A stretch of DNA of 64,000 nt from Arthrobacter sp. 24S4-2 (lineage in GTDB: Bacteria > Actinomycetota > Actinomycetes > Actinomycetales > Micrococcaceae): positions 2,852,001 to 2,916,000 of the forward strand of contig NZ_CP040018.1 in assembly GCF_005280255.1 (NCBI RefSeq), in the 5' to 3' direction. Position 1 is the first letter of the stretch. The number at the start of each line of letters is the position of its first letter. The notes under the pieces are model-generated. The model saw nothing but the letters and a program-made list of their open reading frames with translations. It made no database searches and was not told the origin of the DNA. Position numbers and translations under genes: made by a program. This document shows positions 18,046-26,583 of the stretch, piece after piece.

Positions 18046-18108
18046 GCAGGCGAAGGAGACGAGAATGGGCTCGTGGTCACCCCTCGCTCCAGCGGGGTCG
18101 GCGACGTG

Positions 18109-19383
18109 ATGAACGCCGACGCCCGAAAGACCCAGCGCATCTACCTCACGCTGACCCTGGGCAATACCCTGGCGGCCTCATTCATCTGGGGGATCAACAC
18201 CCTCTTCCTGCTGGACGCCGGACTCAGCAACCTTGAGGCTTTTGCCGCGAACGCCTTCTTCACGGCCGGAATGGTGCTGTTCGAGGTGCCCACCGGAGTG
18301 GTGGCCGACGGCTGGGGGCGCCGCGTTTCATTCCTGCTCGGCACCGCAACTCTGGCTGGCTCCACCTACCTCTACTACCTGCTCTGGCAGCTTTCCGCCC
18401 CGTTCTGGTCATGGGCGGTGGTGTCGGTCCTGCTCGGTCTGGGCTTCACGTTCTTCTCGGGTGCGGTGGAAGCCTGGCTCGTCGACGCGTTGCGCTTCGC
18501 GGGCTATGAAGGCGGCCTCGAGACAGTGCTCGGGCGCGGACTGATGGTTGCGGGCGTCGCGATGCTAGTTGGCTCGGTGGCCGGCGGTGTGATCGCACAG
18601 GCCACCGACCTCGGCGTGCCGTTCCTGCTGCGCGTTGGTGTCCTGCTGGCCATGTTCGTGGTGGCCTTTTGGCTGATGCACGACGTCGGGTTCACGCCCG
18701 AACGCTCGACCCACCCGCTTCGGGCGACCCGTGCCGTACTCAATGCCTCGATCGAAAACGGTTTGAAAAATCCACCGGTGCGCTACGTGATGCTGGCCGC
18801 ACCGTTCACCGCCGGCGTCGGGATCTATGTGTTCTACGCCCTGCAACCGTTCCTGCTTGGGCTGTTCGGTGACCCGCACGCCTATTCCATTGCCGGTCTT
18901 GCGGCGGCAATCGTGGCCGGTACGCAGGTGCTCGGAGGCTGGCTGGCCCCCCGCATCCGGCGACTCGTTCGCAAGCGCACGACGGTGGTTATTCTGAGCA
19001 GCAGTGTGGGAGCCATGCTTTTGGCCATGCTCGGGTTCACCCGGGTGTTCTGGGCAGCCCTGGCGCTGTTGGCGCTCTGGGCCCTGGTCGCGGCAGCAGG
19101 AACACCGGTACGGCAGGCGTACCTGAACGACATGATCGACTCGAAGCAGCGGGCAACAGTCCTTAGCTTCGACTCACTCATGGGATCGAGCGGCGGCGTG
19201 GCGGTCCAGCCGCTGCTCGGCCGGGCCGCCGATGTATACGGCTACGCCGCCTCGTTGACGATTGGCGGCCTGATCGAATTGATCGCGGTGCCGTTCCTGT
19301 TGGCGAGCCGCCGGCAAAACAATCAGGCCGATCAGGCCAACGCCCCGGCCAGCACATCGAGCGAGGAACCCCCGCGGGCGTAG
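18109..19383 (+). CDS. MFS transporter, drug-exporter-like
   Basis: A 424-residue protein from ATG 18109 with about 12 hydrophobic helices (LGNTLAASFIWGINTLFLLD, MVLFEVPTGVVADGWGRRVS, GGWLAPRIRRLVRKRTTVVI). The motif FEVPTGVVADGWGRR is the loop 2-3 signature of a branch of MFS carriers often annotated as antiporters. Substrate unknown. The ribosome site is weak (AGCGGGG) and the 5' boundary coincides with the break of the LacI remnant, so the native promoter may have been lost. A hairpin follows the stop. Confidence 0.8.
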   Translation: MNADARKTQRIYLTLTLGNTLAASFIWGINTLFLLDAGLSNLEAFAANAFFTAGMVLFEVPTGVVADGWGRRVSFLLGTATLAGSTYLYYLLWQLSAPFWSWAVVSVLLGLGFTFFSGAVEAWLVDALRFAGYEGGLETVLGRGLMVAGVAMLVGSVAGGVIAQATDLGVPFLLRVGVLLAMFVVAFWLMHDVGFTPERSTHPLRATRAVLNASIENGLKNPPVRYVMLAAPFTAGVGIYVFYALQPFLLGLFGDPHAYSIAGLAAAIVAGTQVLGGWLAPRIRRLVRKRTTVVILSSSVGAMLLAMLGFTRVFWAALALLALWALVAAAGTPVRQAYLNDMIDSKQRATVLSFDSLMGSSGGVAVQPLLGRAADVYGYAASLTIGGLIELIAVPFLLASRRQNNQADQANAPASTSSEEPPRA

Positions 19384-19398
19384 AGCCCCTAGGGGCTC
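19383..19398. terminator. Hairpin between convergent genes
   Basis: The perfect palindrome GAGCCCCTAGGGGCTC starts at the last base of the MFS stop codon and ends 10 bases before the stop of the convergent lipoprotein gene. It could act as a bidirectional terminator; no U-tract is evident. Confidence 0.5.
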
Positions 19399-19407
19399 CG
19401 GCTGCGC

Positions 19408-19746
19408 TTAGCTGCAGAGCTGGCCGAACGTGGTGCCTGCCTTCTGGTAGTCAGCCGTCAGCGCTTTGAGCTTCTCGGCGTCGGGGCTGTCTTTCGCGGA
19501 CTCGTCGGCCCAAGCCACAATCGCCTTCACGGACGGCTTCAACTCGTCCGAGGCGCCGCTGATGATCGGACGAAGCTTGTTCGCGAGAATGTTCATACCG
19601 GTCTTGCCGGCGCTGGCGCTCGGGTTGGTTACAACGATCTTGATCCGGTCGCAGGTCTGTTCGGTGGTCAGTTGCGCCGGTGCCGAGCACGCGGACGCGG
19701 AGATGATCAGGCCGGCGGCGAGCAGGGCCGTGGTGAGTTTCTTCAT
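19408..19746 (-). CDS. Small lipoprotein, unknown function
   Basis: A 112-residue protein with a lipoprotein signal (MKKLTTALLAAGLIISASAC, Cys20) and a helical C-terminal domain with two further cysteines (EQTCDRIKI and GQLCS at the very end) that could form a disulphide. GAGGGA precedes the ATG. No known domain is recognised; such Cys-bracketed lipoproteins are common in Micrococcaceae. It is convergent with the MFS gene. Confidence 0.75.
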   Translation of the reverse strand: MKKLTTALLAAGLIISASACSAPAQLTTEQTCDRIKIVVTNPSASAGKTGMNILANKLRPIISGASDELKPSVKAIVAWADESAKDSPDAEKLKALTADYQKAGTTFGQLCS

Positions 19747-19878
19747 GGTTCCCTCGGTAGATGCTTGAACGTCGATTGTAAGCAGATCCCGCAGGCCGGA
19801 TGGTGTAAGCACACGGACGATGACGGCGTACGCCCGCCCGAGGGGGAATTCCTCCCCAAGCGGAGTGGTTCCAGCAGT

Positions 19879-20922
19879 ATGTCCTTTCCCCGGATTTCCA
19901 TTCTCGACCGAGCCAACTCCCTGGACGGGTTTACTGCTGCAGAATCCCTGAACCTGGTGCTGGACCGGGCACAACGGGCTGAGGGGCTCGGCTACCACCG
20001 CTTCTGGGTGGCTGAACACCACGCAGTGCCGGGCATTGCCGGCTCCGCTCCGGCAGTGCTCATGGCCGCCGTGGCCGCCCAGACCCGCTCCATCCGGGTC
20101 GGTTCGGGCGGCATCATGCTCCCCAACCACCAGCCACTCGTGGTGGCAGAGCAGGCGGCCACCCTGGAGGCCCTTTATCCCGGGCGGATCGACCTGGGGA
20201 TCGGCCGGTCCGTCGGGTTCACGCCGGCAGTCCGGAGCGCGCTGCGCGCCGGACAACCGGAGGCGGAGCAGTTTGAACAGGACCTGAGCCAACTCCTGGA
20301 CTACCTCTCCGGATCCGCGCCCGTCACTGCACGGCCACGGAACGACTCGGCCACCCCCGTGTTCGTGCTTGCCACCGGCGCGGGAATCGATGCTGCGGCC
20401 CGCGCCGGCCTGGGCGTGGTGCTGGGCGGGCCCGCCGTGTTTCGGCCGGACCAGAACGGAAAACTGCCGGGGCTGGAAAGGTACCGCGCCCGGTTCCGGC
20501 CGTCACTATGGTTCGACAGGCCCTGCGTCATCGTTTCCGCCAACGTGGCAGTGGGGCCCAGCCGCCAGGCCGCCACGGAGCTGCTTCTGCCCGAAGCGGT
20601 CGCGCTTGCCCGCTCCAGGACCACGGGCGAATTCGCTCCGCTGGCCCCGGTAGGTCCCGTGGAATTGGGCGGGCTGACCGTGCGGGAGTCGGAAGCCGTC
20701 GAACGCAGCCTCTCCGCCTCGGTCTACGGCACCCCCTCCGAAGTCCGGTCCCAACTCGAGCGACTGTTTGATGCGTCCGGTGCCGACGAGCTGCTGGTCA
20801 CAGGCGGCGCTGTCGACCTTGGGGCACAGTCCGAATCCGATCGGCTCCTGGCCGAAATCTTCCCGCTGGAAGGCCGGATGGCCTCCCGCGCGCCCGACGC
20901 GAAGCGGCTCCTGCCCCGCTGA
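19879..20922 (+). CDS. LLM class flavin-dependent oxidoreductase
   Basis: The 347-residue luciferase-like TIM-barrel protein starts MSFPRISILDR and contains the signatures FWVAEHHAVPGIAGSAPAVL, IRVGSGGIMLPNHQPLVVAE and RIDLGIGRS of the MsnO8-type group. These use FMN or F420 to oxidise or reduce small organics. The C-terminal part (SASVYGTPSEVRSQLERLF, DELLVTGGAV) fits the same group. It stands alone ahead of a gamma-glutamyltransferase gene; no flavin reductase lies next to it. Substrate unknown. Confidence 0.87.
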   Translation: MSFPRISILDRANSLDGFTAAESLNLVLDRAQRAEGLGYHRFWVAEHHAVPGIAGSAPAVLMAAVAAQTRSIRVGSGGIMLPNHQPLVVAEQAATLEALYPGRIDLGIGRSVGFTPAVRSALRAGQPEAEQFEQDLSQLLDYLSGSAPVTARPRNDSATPVFVLATGAGIDAAARAGLGVVLGGPAVFRPDQNGKLPGLERYRARFRPSLWFDRPCVIVSANVAVGPSRQAATELLLPEAVALARSRTTGEFAPLAPVGPVELGGLTVRESEAVERSLSASVYGTPSEVRSQLERLFDASGADELLVTGGAVDLGAQSESDRLLAEIFPLEGRMASRAPDAKRLLPR

Positions 20923-21014
20923 CCCCGCCCTGCGGGAAAGTGTTGAAGCTCGCACTGCCGCGGAGTAACGTGACCCTCACCTCCACTTCGCACCACCCTG
21001 ACTCGGGAGCGACC

Positions 21015-22841
21015 ATGCCATATGTGAGACGTCAACTGGCTGCCCTCACGGCGGCCCTGGCCATGAGCGTCGCCGGCGGCGCCGTCGCCAGCCCGGCGTA
21101 CGCCGATGCGCGGGAGACTGAGAAAACAGCGACCGCCACCGGGTACGGCGGCGCGGTGAGCACGGTGGACCCGGAGGCATCCGCCGCGGCCATGGAGGTC
21201 CTCCGCAAAGGCGGCAATGCGGCGGACGCCGCCGTTGCTGCGGCCGCGACCCTGGGCGTGACCGAGCCGTACAGCGCGGGAATCGGCGGCGGCGGCTACT
21301 TCGTGTTCTACGACGCGAAGACCGGCGAGGTTGGCACCATCGACGGCCGCGAAACCGCGCCGGAGGCCATGCCGAATGACGCCTTTATCGACCCCGCGAC
21401 GGGCAAGCCCTACCCCTTCACGCCCGAGCTCGTCACCAGCGGCGTATCGGTCGGCGTTCCCGGCACGCCGGCCACTTGGGAACGCGCACTCGAGCGTTGG
21501 GGAACTTGGGGCCTGGGCGATGCCCTCCAACCGGCCACAGACGTTGCGTCTCGTGGCTTCGTGGTGGATGAAACGTTCCGTCAGCAGACCCTCGACAACA
21601 AGCAGCGCTTCGCGGCGTTCACGTCCACGAGCAGCCTCTACCTCCCGGACGGCGACGCACCCGCCGTCGGCAGTGTCTTCCGGAACCCCGACCTCGCCGA
21701 CACCTACCGGCTCCTCGCCACTGAGGGCACACGCGGCTTCTACGGCGGCCCGCTCGCGGACGAGATTGTTGCCACGGTGAAGGAACCGCCGAAGACTGCC
21801 ACTACGGATTTGCCCGTCCCGGTCGGCCACATGACGACCGATGATCTCGCCGCCTACGAGGCCTTGGACCAGGATCCCACGCACGTGGAATACCGCGGGC
21901 TGGATGTGTACGGTATGGCGCCGTCCAGCAGCGGAGGAACGACGGTGGGCGAGTCCCTGAACATCCTTGACCCGTTCAACCTGTCCGAGATGTCCAAGCC
22001 CGACGCCCTGCATTACTACCTGGAAGCGAGCGCGCTCTCCTTCGCGGACCGCGCCAAGTACGTGGGCGACCCGGCGTTCGTCGACGTTCCCACCGCCGAA
22101 CTCACCGACCCGCTGTTCGGCAAGGAGCGCTCGTGTGCGATCGACCCGCTGCACGCGGCCGTGAAGCCCGTCGCACCCGGGGACGCGTCCACGTACGACG
22201 GCGTGTGCCCGGCAGCGCCGGCAGCGCTTGCCGACGAAAAGGACACCGAGAATATCTCGACGACCAACATGACGGTCGCGGACAAATGGGGCAACGTGGT
22301 GGAATACACGCTCACCATCGAGCAGACCGGCGGCTCCGGCATTGTGGTTCCCGGCCGCGGATTCCTGCTCAACAACGAGCTGACCGACTTCTCAACCGTG
22401 TACAGCCCCACCGATCCGAACCGGATCGAGCCTGGCAAGCGCCCGCGCTCGTCGATGTCGCCCACCATCATCCTCAAGGACGGGGATCCGTTCCTCGCAC
22501 TGGGCTCGCCCGGCGGATCGACGATCATCACCACCGTCCTGCAGACGATCCTGAACCGGGTGGATTTGGGCATGAGTATCTCTGAGGCGATCGCGGCACC
22601 GCGTGCGTCGCAACGGAACACGGCCAAGGTAACGGCCGAGCCGGAGTTCATCGCGGCTTATGGAAGCCAGCTGACACCGTACGGACATGAGTTCACTCCG
22701 TCCGGAGACGCGTTCACGTCGGCAGCAGAGATCGGCGCGGCAACCGCCATCGAATTCAAGCCGGGCGGCCGCATGGTTGCCGCGGCGGAGCCCGTCAGAC
22801 GCGGGGGCGGTTCGGCGATGGTATTGAAACCGTCACGGTGA
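21015..22841 (+). CDS. ggt: Gamma-glutamyltransferase, secreted
   Basis: From ATG 21015 (GGGAG nine bases upstream) a signal peptide, LAALTAALAMSVAGGAVASPAYA, leads into a full GGT. The large subunit contains KGGNAADAAVAAAATLGVTEP and GIGGGGYFVFYD; autoprocessing would occur before the Thr in ENISTTNMTVADKWGN; the small subunit has LLNNELTDFS, PGKRPRSSMSPTIIL and ALGSPGGSTIITTVLQTILN. It cleaves the gamma-glutamyl bond of glutathione or transfers the group to amino acids or water outside the cell. The length of 608 residues is normal. Confidence 0.93.
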   Translation: MPYVRRQLAALTAALAMSVAGGAVASPAYADARETEKTATATGYGGAVSTVDPEASAAAMEVLRKGGNAADAAVAAAATLGVTEPYSAGIGGGGYFVFYDAKTGEVGTIDGRETAPEAMPNDAFIDPATGKPYPFTPELVTSGVSVGVPGTPATWERALERWGTWGLGDALQPATDVASRGFVVDETFRQQTLDNKQRFAAFTSTSSLYLPDGDAPAVGSVFRNPDLADTYRLLATEGTRGFYGGPLADEIVATVKEPPKTATTDLPVPVGHMTTDDLAAYEALDQDPTHVEYRGLDVYGMAPSSSGGTTVGESLNILDPFNLSEMSKPDALHYYLEASALSFADRAKYVGDPAFVDVPTAELTDPLFGKERSCAIDPLHAAVKPVAPGDASTYDGVCPAAPAALADEKDTENISTTNMTVADKWGNVVEYTLTIEQTGGSGIVVPGRGFLLNNELTDFSTVYSPTDPNRIEPGKRPRSSMSPTIILKDGDPFLALGSPGGSTIITTVLQTILNRVDLGMSISEAIAAPRASQRNTAKVTAEPEFIAAYGSQLTPYGHEFTPSGDAFTSAAEIGAATAIEFKPGGRMVAAAEPVRRGGGSAMVLKPSR

Positions 22842-22900
22842 GCCCTGGCCACAGCCTGCCTCAGCCGTCGTCGCCACATCACTAGCTCCAGGAGACCACC

Positions 22901-23470
22901 ATGGGCAGCACGGACTACGTTTTCCGGACCGTGTGGCGCGTGGCCGGCACCCCGGACGAGGTTGCCGCGATCCTTGGCGACGCCACACTGCTCCCGCGGT
23001 GGTGGCCGTCGGTCTATCTTGCCGTCGAGCCGCTGCCCGGGACATCCGAAGTCGGGACGCCGGAGAACAGCACGGCCCCGGGCGTCCCGGCGCCAGCGCT
23101 CCTGCACACGAAAGGCTGGCTGCCCTACACACTCCGCTGGACGATGACGGTCACCGAACCTGTGATCACCCGCGGTTTTGCGCTCACCGCGGCCGGAGAC
23201 CTGAACGGGACCGGCCGCTGGAGTTTTGAGCAGGACGGGCCGGAAACAGTGATCACCTACGACTGGGAGGTCAGCGCCGCAAAACCGCTGCTGCGGCGCC
23301 TGAGCTGGCTGCTGAAACCGGCCTTCGCCGCCAACCACCACTGGGCGATGGCCCGCGGCGTGGAGAGCCTCGCACTGGAGCTTCGCCGCCGTCGGCACCC
23401 TGACGACCCGACGGCGGTCCCGCTGCCTCCGGCGGCTACGTTCAGGCGGGCGTTGCACCGGAAACCGTAG
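22901..23470 (+). CDS. SRPBCC (polyketide cyclase/START-like) family protein
   Basis: A 189-residue protein with the START-like opening YVFRTVWRVAGTPDEVAAILGDATLLPRWWPSVY and the beta strands that follow (FALTAAGDLNGTGRWSFEQD, VITYDWEVSAAKPLLRRLSW). The helix-grip fold binds a hydrophobic ligand; the exact function cannot be read. It follows the ggt gene by about 60 bases and may share its transcript. Confidence 0.75.
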   Translation: MGSTDYVFRTVWRVAGTPDEVAAILGDATLLPRWWPSVYLAVEPLPGTSEVGTPENSTAPGVPAPALLHTKGWLPYTLRWTMTVTEPVITRGFALTAAGDLNGTGRWSFEQDGPETVITYDWEVSAAKPLLRRLSWLLKPAFAANHHWAMARGVESLALELRRRRHPDDPTAVPLPPAATFRRALHRKP

Positions 23471-23574
23471 CGGCAGGAGCGCCACCGGCGTTCGGGTTCG
23501 GGGCTCGGTAACGGATCAGCTCCGTGCGATGTGGCGCAGGAGTAGGGTTTGCCATATCTGACGAAGGGGTCCAC

Positions 23575-23787
23575 ATGAGCTACAAATTCCGAACCGTCCG
23601 GGTTCGCGGCACTGACCTGGTGGGAACCATTGCGCGCAAACACGGAAGCGGGTCCGAAATCTACGAGACTTCGAAGGACCCGAGCACGTCAGTTGTGCCG
23701 GTGTTCTTCCCGGCAACCGGCGAAATTCGGTTCTTCGACAGGTCAATGCTGGAAGACGTGGTGACGCCGGCCGGCGAACATCCCTAG
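23575..23787 (+). CDS. Small conserved-looking protein, unknown
   Basis: The 70-residue product starts MSYKFRTVRVRGTDLVGTIA, with AAGGGG in front of the ATG, and has an even mix of charged and hydrophobic residues (PVFFPATGEIRFFDRSMLED). It looks like a compact beta-rich cytoplasmic protein. An upstream in-frame start at 23524 is possible, but the ribosome site favours 23575. No family recognised. Confidence 0.6.
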   Translation: MSYKFRTVRVRGTDLVGTIARKHGSGSEIYETSKDPSTSVVPVFFPATGEIRFFDRSMLEDVVTPAGEHP

Positions 23788-24299
23788 GCATCCAGATCGC
23801 TCCCTGGCGGAATTCGCCGCCTACGGGTCCACTGCATCTGCTGACCGGGCCGTGCTGGACGGCGCGTTCGGTCTGGCGGCGGCTGCCAGTGCAGCGGCAG
23901 GTGATCCCCGGCAGCGGGCACGCCTGCTTGGCCGGAGCCCCAGCTGACTGAAAGGGGCGGACGCCGGTCCGTTCGGACGGGAGCCACAAAAGCGGCGGCC
24001 CCTGGATGAGTCCTGAGGCCTCCGCGGTGCCCGCCGACACGGCCGGTTGGGCGGGTGACCTGACCGCGTTGCTGCGCTCATTCACAATTGCGCGAATTTC
24101 TTCGAGTGCGAATACCCCGTTGCCAAAGAACCGGCCAAGATTGTCGGCTGCTTAACTTTCGTCGAATTCCTTCCGCGCATTGTGACAAAAGTTGTAATGC
24201 CTTATAGAATTCGAGCCACACCTACGCATCGGCTTTTGTGATGGTAGGCCTGTCCTGAACTGGACTCAGCCAGTAAGAATATGCACAAAGGAATAGCCG
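23788..24299. other. Gap ahead of the EAL-domain gene
   Basis: No supported gene. The first 160 bases read on the plus strand as RSLAEFAAYGSTASADRAVL, then GAFGLAAAASAAAGDPRQRA and a stop at ~23947, possibly the tail of a lost gene. From about 24100 the DNA is AT-richer (ttgtaatgccttatag near 24191) and probably carries the promoter of the EAL gene, which has AAAGGAA before its start. Confidence 0.35.
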
Positions 24300-25409
24300 A
24301 TGTCCAGGGATGAGTTCTCAATTCCACCAAGTGCCGTCCCGGAGCCGGGGGCGGTATCCGCGGAGTCGGAGCCGTCGGCGAGCGGGGCGGCCACAACGAC
24401 GCTCCACCAGCAGGTCCTGGAGATAATCGACGCCGTCCTTGGGGACGCTGAAGCCGAAGGGGAGTGGGCCAGGGCGCAGCTCCGGAGTTTCCTCGAGGCA
24501 CATCCCGGCGATCCGGAGCGGGCACTGCTGGAGCACCTGATCGCCACCAGGCAACGCACGGCGGAACCTGCCGACACCGTGCCTCCGCTGGAGCACCGCG
24601 TCCCGCGGCGGCGGCCCACCAGGAAGCCCAAGACGGTGCCGGTGCGGTTTAGCCGCAGCGTCAACAAACGAATTCAAACCGTTCTGCGTGACAAGCTGCT
24701 GCTGACAGCATTCCAGCCCATCAATGACCTTTCCTCCGGGAATGCGATCGGCGTCGAAGCGCTGACAAGATTTGTCGGAAGCGACGGAGCCAGCGCCGAC
24801 GTGTGGTTCAACGAAGCGTCGGCGGTCGGCCTGGGAATTGAGCTGGAAATTGCTGCTCTGCATTGCGCACTAAAAGCTGCACTGGAAGTTCCCGAGAACT
24901 TGTTCGTCGCATTTAACCTCACCCCCGGAACATGCAGTGATCCTCGTGTGGGGGAAGCCCTGCGCGCGGCGCACCTGACTCCCGACAGAATCGTCATTGA
25001 GCTGACGGGACGCGTGCAGCCGGCGGACAGCATGTCCTTGGCGGCGTCGCTGGATCCCTTGCGGCGGCGGGGACTGCGGCTTGCGGTGAGCGCATCGGGG
25101 ACCGGCTTGGCTTCCCCGGAGGAGCTCGCACAGCTTCGGCCCGACATTATCAAGCTGGATCGTAAACTTATCGAACGGATTCACGAATCCGAGGGACACC
25201 AGAGCCACGCCGCATCCATCGTGGAGCTCGCCCGCGGGGTCGGGGCCACCGTGGTGGCCGAGGGGATCGAAAGCCCGGCGGAACTCGCTGTGGTCACTGA
25301 CCTGGGCGTGACCGCGGGGCAGGGTTTCCTGTTCGGCCGTCCATCTGTCCAGCCCCTGGACTGGTCAGCCTGGACCATCAGGCCGAAACAGCATCTCCGT
25401 TTGCTCTGA
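24300..25409 (+). CDS. EAL-domain protein, likely catalytically inactive
   Basis: The 369-residue protein has a ~115-residue N-terminal region with a basic linker (VPRRRPTRKPK) and a C-terminal EAL domain. ExLxR (EALTR, Glu153), Asn206, Glu234, Lys285 (PDIIKLDRKL), AEGIES and Gln341 are kept. The DDFGTG motif that supplies two metal-binding Asp residues reads SASGTG (Ser264, Ala265). c-di-GMP hydrolysis is therefore unlikely; a role as c-di-GMP sensor or protein-interaction module is inferred. No GGDEF domain is attached. Its 3' end overlaps the convergent DUF998 gene by 45 bases. Confidence 0.85.
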   Translation: MSRDEFSIPPSAVPEPGAVSAESEPSASGAATTTLHQQVLEIIDAVLGDAEAEGEWARAQLRSFLEAHPGDPERALLEHLIATRQRTAEPADTVPPLEHRVPRRRPTRKPKTVPVRFSRSVNKRIQTVLRDKLLLTAFQPINDLSSGNAIGVEALTRFVGSDGASADVWFNEASAVGLGIELEIAALHCALKAALEVPENLFVAFNLTPGTCSDPRVGEALRAAHLTPDRIVIELTGRVQPADSMSLAASLDPLRRRGLRLAVSASGTGLASPEELAQLRPDIIKLDRKLIERIHESEGHQSHAASIVELARGVGATVVAEGIESPAELAVVTDLGVTAGQGFLFGRPSVQPLDWSAWTIRPKQHLRLL

Positions 25410-26075
25410 GGTAAGCCGGTAGTGGCGGCGCAGCCGGAATGCGACTGCGAAGATCCACATCATGAACGTAACCAGGATGACCCGCTGCACCAGGCCTTTC
25501 CACTCAAACAGGTTGCTCCCGGGCTGCTGGCTGATTTTGAGCAGGACGATTCCTATTGTGAGGACAACACTGGCGGCGAGTGTCCACCCTGCCAGCGGGC
25601 GCCAGACGGCGTCCGTGCGGAAGCGCCGGTAGAAGACGAAGCAACTGAGGGGCGCGAACGTGAAAACGACGGCGCCGAAGATGCCGTGCACAACCCCGTG
25701 GACGCTGGCCTGGCCGAACATCGACGACGGGTCGGTAACGAAAGGTCCGGAGAGCATCAGGCTTGCACCGATGACCTGCACCAGCACGGGTCCGGCCCGG
25801 GAAGCCGCGCCGGCGCTGAAGTCCGCGGCGAGGCGGCGGCCGAACGCCAGCATCAAGGCGCCGGTGAGCACGAAGCTGAGGATCTGGATCCAGCCGTAAG
25901 GGCCGAGGGACAGCTCGCTGACGAACATGCCGGTCGGCGAGTATCCGGGGGACAGCCACCCGTAGACAGTAAAGACGGACACGAAAAGGACCGGCCCGCA
26001 CATGCCGGCCACAGCGGCCAGCCCGACGCGCCCCCGTCCGGCCGCCACTGGGTCGGGGACAGTACTCGAGATCAC
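25365..26075 (-). CDS. DUF998 membrane protein
   Basis: A 236-residue protein with six to seven membrane helices and DUF998 features: PGYSPTGMFVSELSLGPYGWIQ after helix 1, SVHGVVHGIFGAVVF and a C-terminal WIFAVAFRLRRHYRL. The function of the family is unknown. Its last 45 bases overlap the end of the EAL gene on the other strand. Confidence 0.8.
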   Translation of the reverse strand: MISSTVPDPVAAGRGRVGLAAVAGMCGPVLFVSVFTVYGWLSPGYSPTGMFVSELSLGPYGWIQILSFVLTGALMLAFGRRLAADFSAGAASRAGPVLVQVIGASLMLSGPFVTDPSSMFGQASVHGVVHGIFGAVVFTFAPLSCFVFYRRFRTDAVWRPLAGWTLAASVVLTIGIVLLKISQQPGSNLFEWKGLVQRVILVTFMMWIFAVAFRLRRHYRLTSEQTEMLFRPDGPG

Positions 26076-26153
26076 AATTGAAGCCTAGTACTGCGGGCTG
26101 CCTCGGCGGCGCAGTCATTCACCAGGGGTCAGTGAAGTGGAACAATCCTGGAT

Positions 26154-26378
26154 ATGAGCACGATGACCCGGGCGGACCTCCTCGACTTCATGCGCGGTGA
26201 ACCGCCCGGACGGGACCTTGAGCTTGCGAAGGAGCTTTACTTCCTCCGCTACCCGGAAGGGCGTGCACGGAGTGCTTGGCCGGGAGTGACATATCTGCGG
26301 TTGCGGCCCACCTGGATCCGCTTCAGCGATTTCACGGCGGATTCGCCACGCGTCGTCGCGTTCGAGTTCAGCGCCTAG
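26154..26378 (+). CDS. Short PPOX-like protein fragment or small protein
   Basis: The 74-residue product ends YLRLRPTWIRFSDFTADSPR and VVAFEFSA, which resembles the last strands of pyridoxamine-5'-phosphate-oxidase-like stress proteins. The N-terminal part (RADLLDFMRGEPPGRDLELAK) does not match the rest of that fold and the protein is half the usual length. It may be a small gene in its own right or a rearranged remnant. Two starts (26154, 26163) are possible. Confidence 0.5.
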   Translation: MSTMTRADLLDFMRGEPPGRDLELAKELYFLRYPEGRARSAWPGVTYLRLRPTWIRFSDFTADSPRVVAFEFSA

Positions 26379-26385
26379 GACATGG

Positions 26386-26403
26386 GAGCGGGGTTTCGGA
26401 TGC
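26386..26403. promoter_or_regulatory. Degenerate copy of the IclR operator
   Basis: This site shares GGGGTTTCGGA with the perfect operator 65 bases downstream, in inverted orientation, but its left half is altered. It may be a second, weaker binding site in the permease promoter region. Confidence 0.4.
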
Positions 26404-26467
26404 GGGCTCCTCGCTGAGCGGACCCTGTAACCGCAGGAAACGTCACCAGTCACGGTTTTATCCGCAT

Positions 26468-26485
26468 CGTCCGAAACCCCGGACG
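26468..26485. promoter_or_regulatory. Candidate IclR operator upstream of NCS1 permease
   Basis: The sequence CGTCCGAAACCCCGGACG has 6-bp inverted arms around a 6-base centre. Its reverse complement shares the 16-base core GTCCGGGGTTTCGGAC with the site at 29032-29049, in front of the iclR-type and dehydratase genes. It lies ~100 bases upstream of the permease start. Identity of two symmetric sites around one regulator gene makes an operator likely; binding is inferred. Confidence 0.65.
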
Positions 26486-26583
26486 AAACGTCCAGGTTTT
26501 CGGGTAATGAAGGTCACAGGGCATGCTCAGATTGATTCAAAGGTTGGGGACCTCAGAATCCAGTTTTCAAAGTGAGGAAGAGC

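Noticed and set aside
17806..18108. N-terminal extension of the MFS frame
   Set aside because: The extra residues are antisense to the LacI remnant and hydrophilic; the transporter sequence begins at about 18109.
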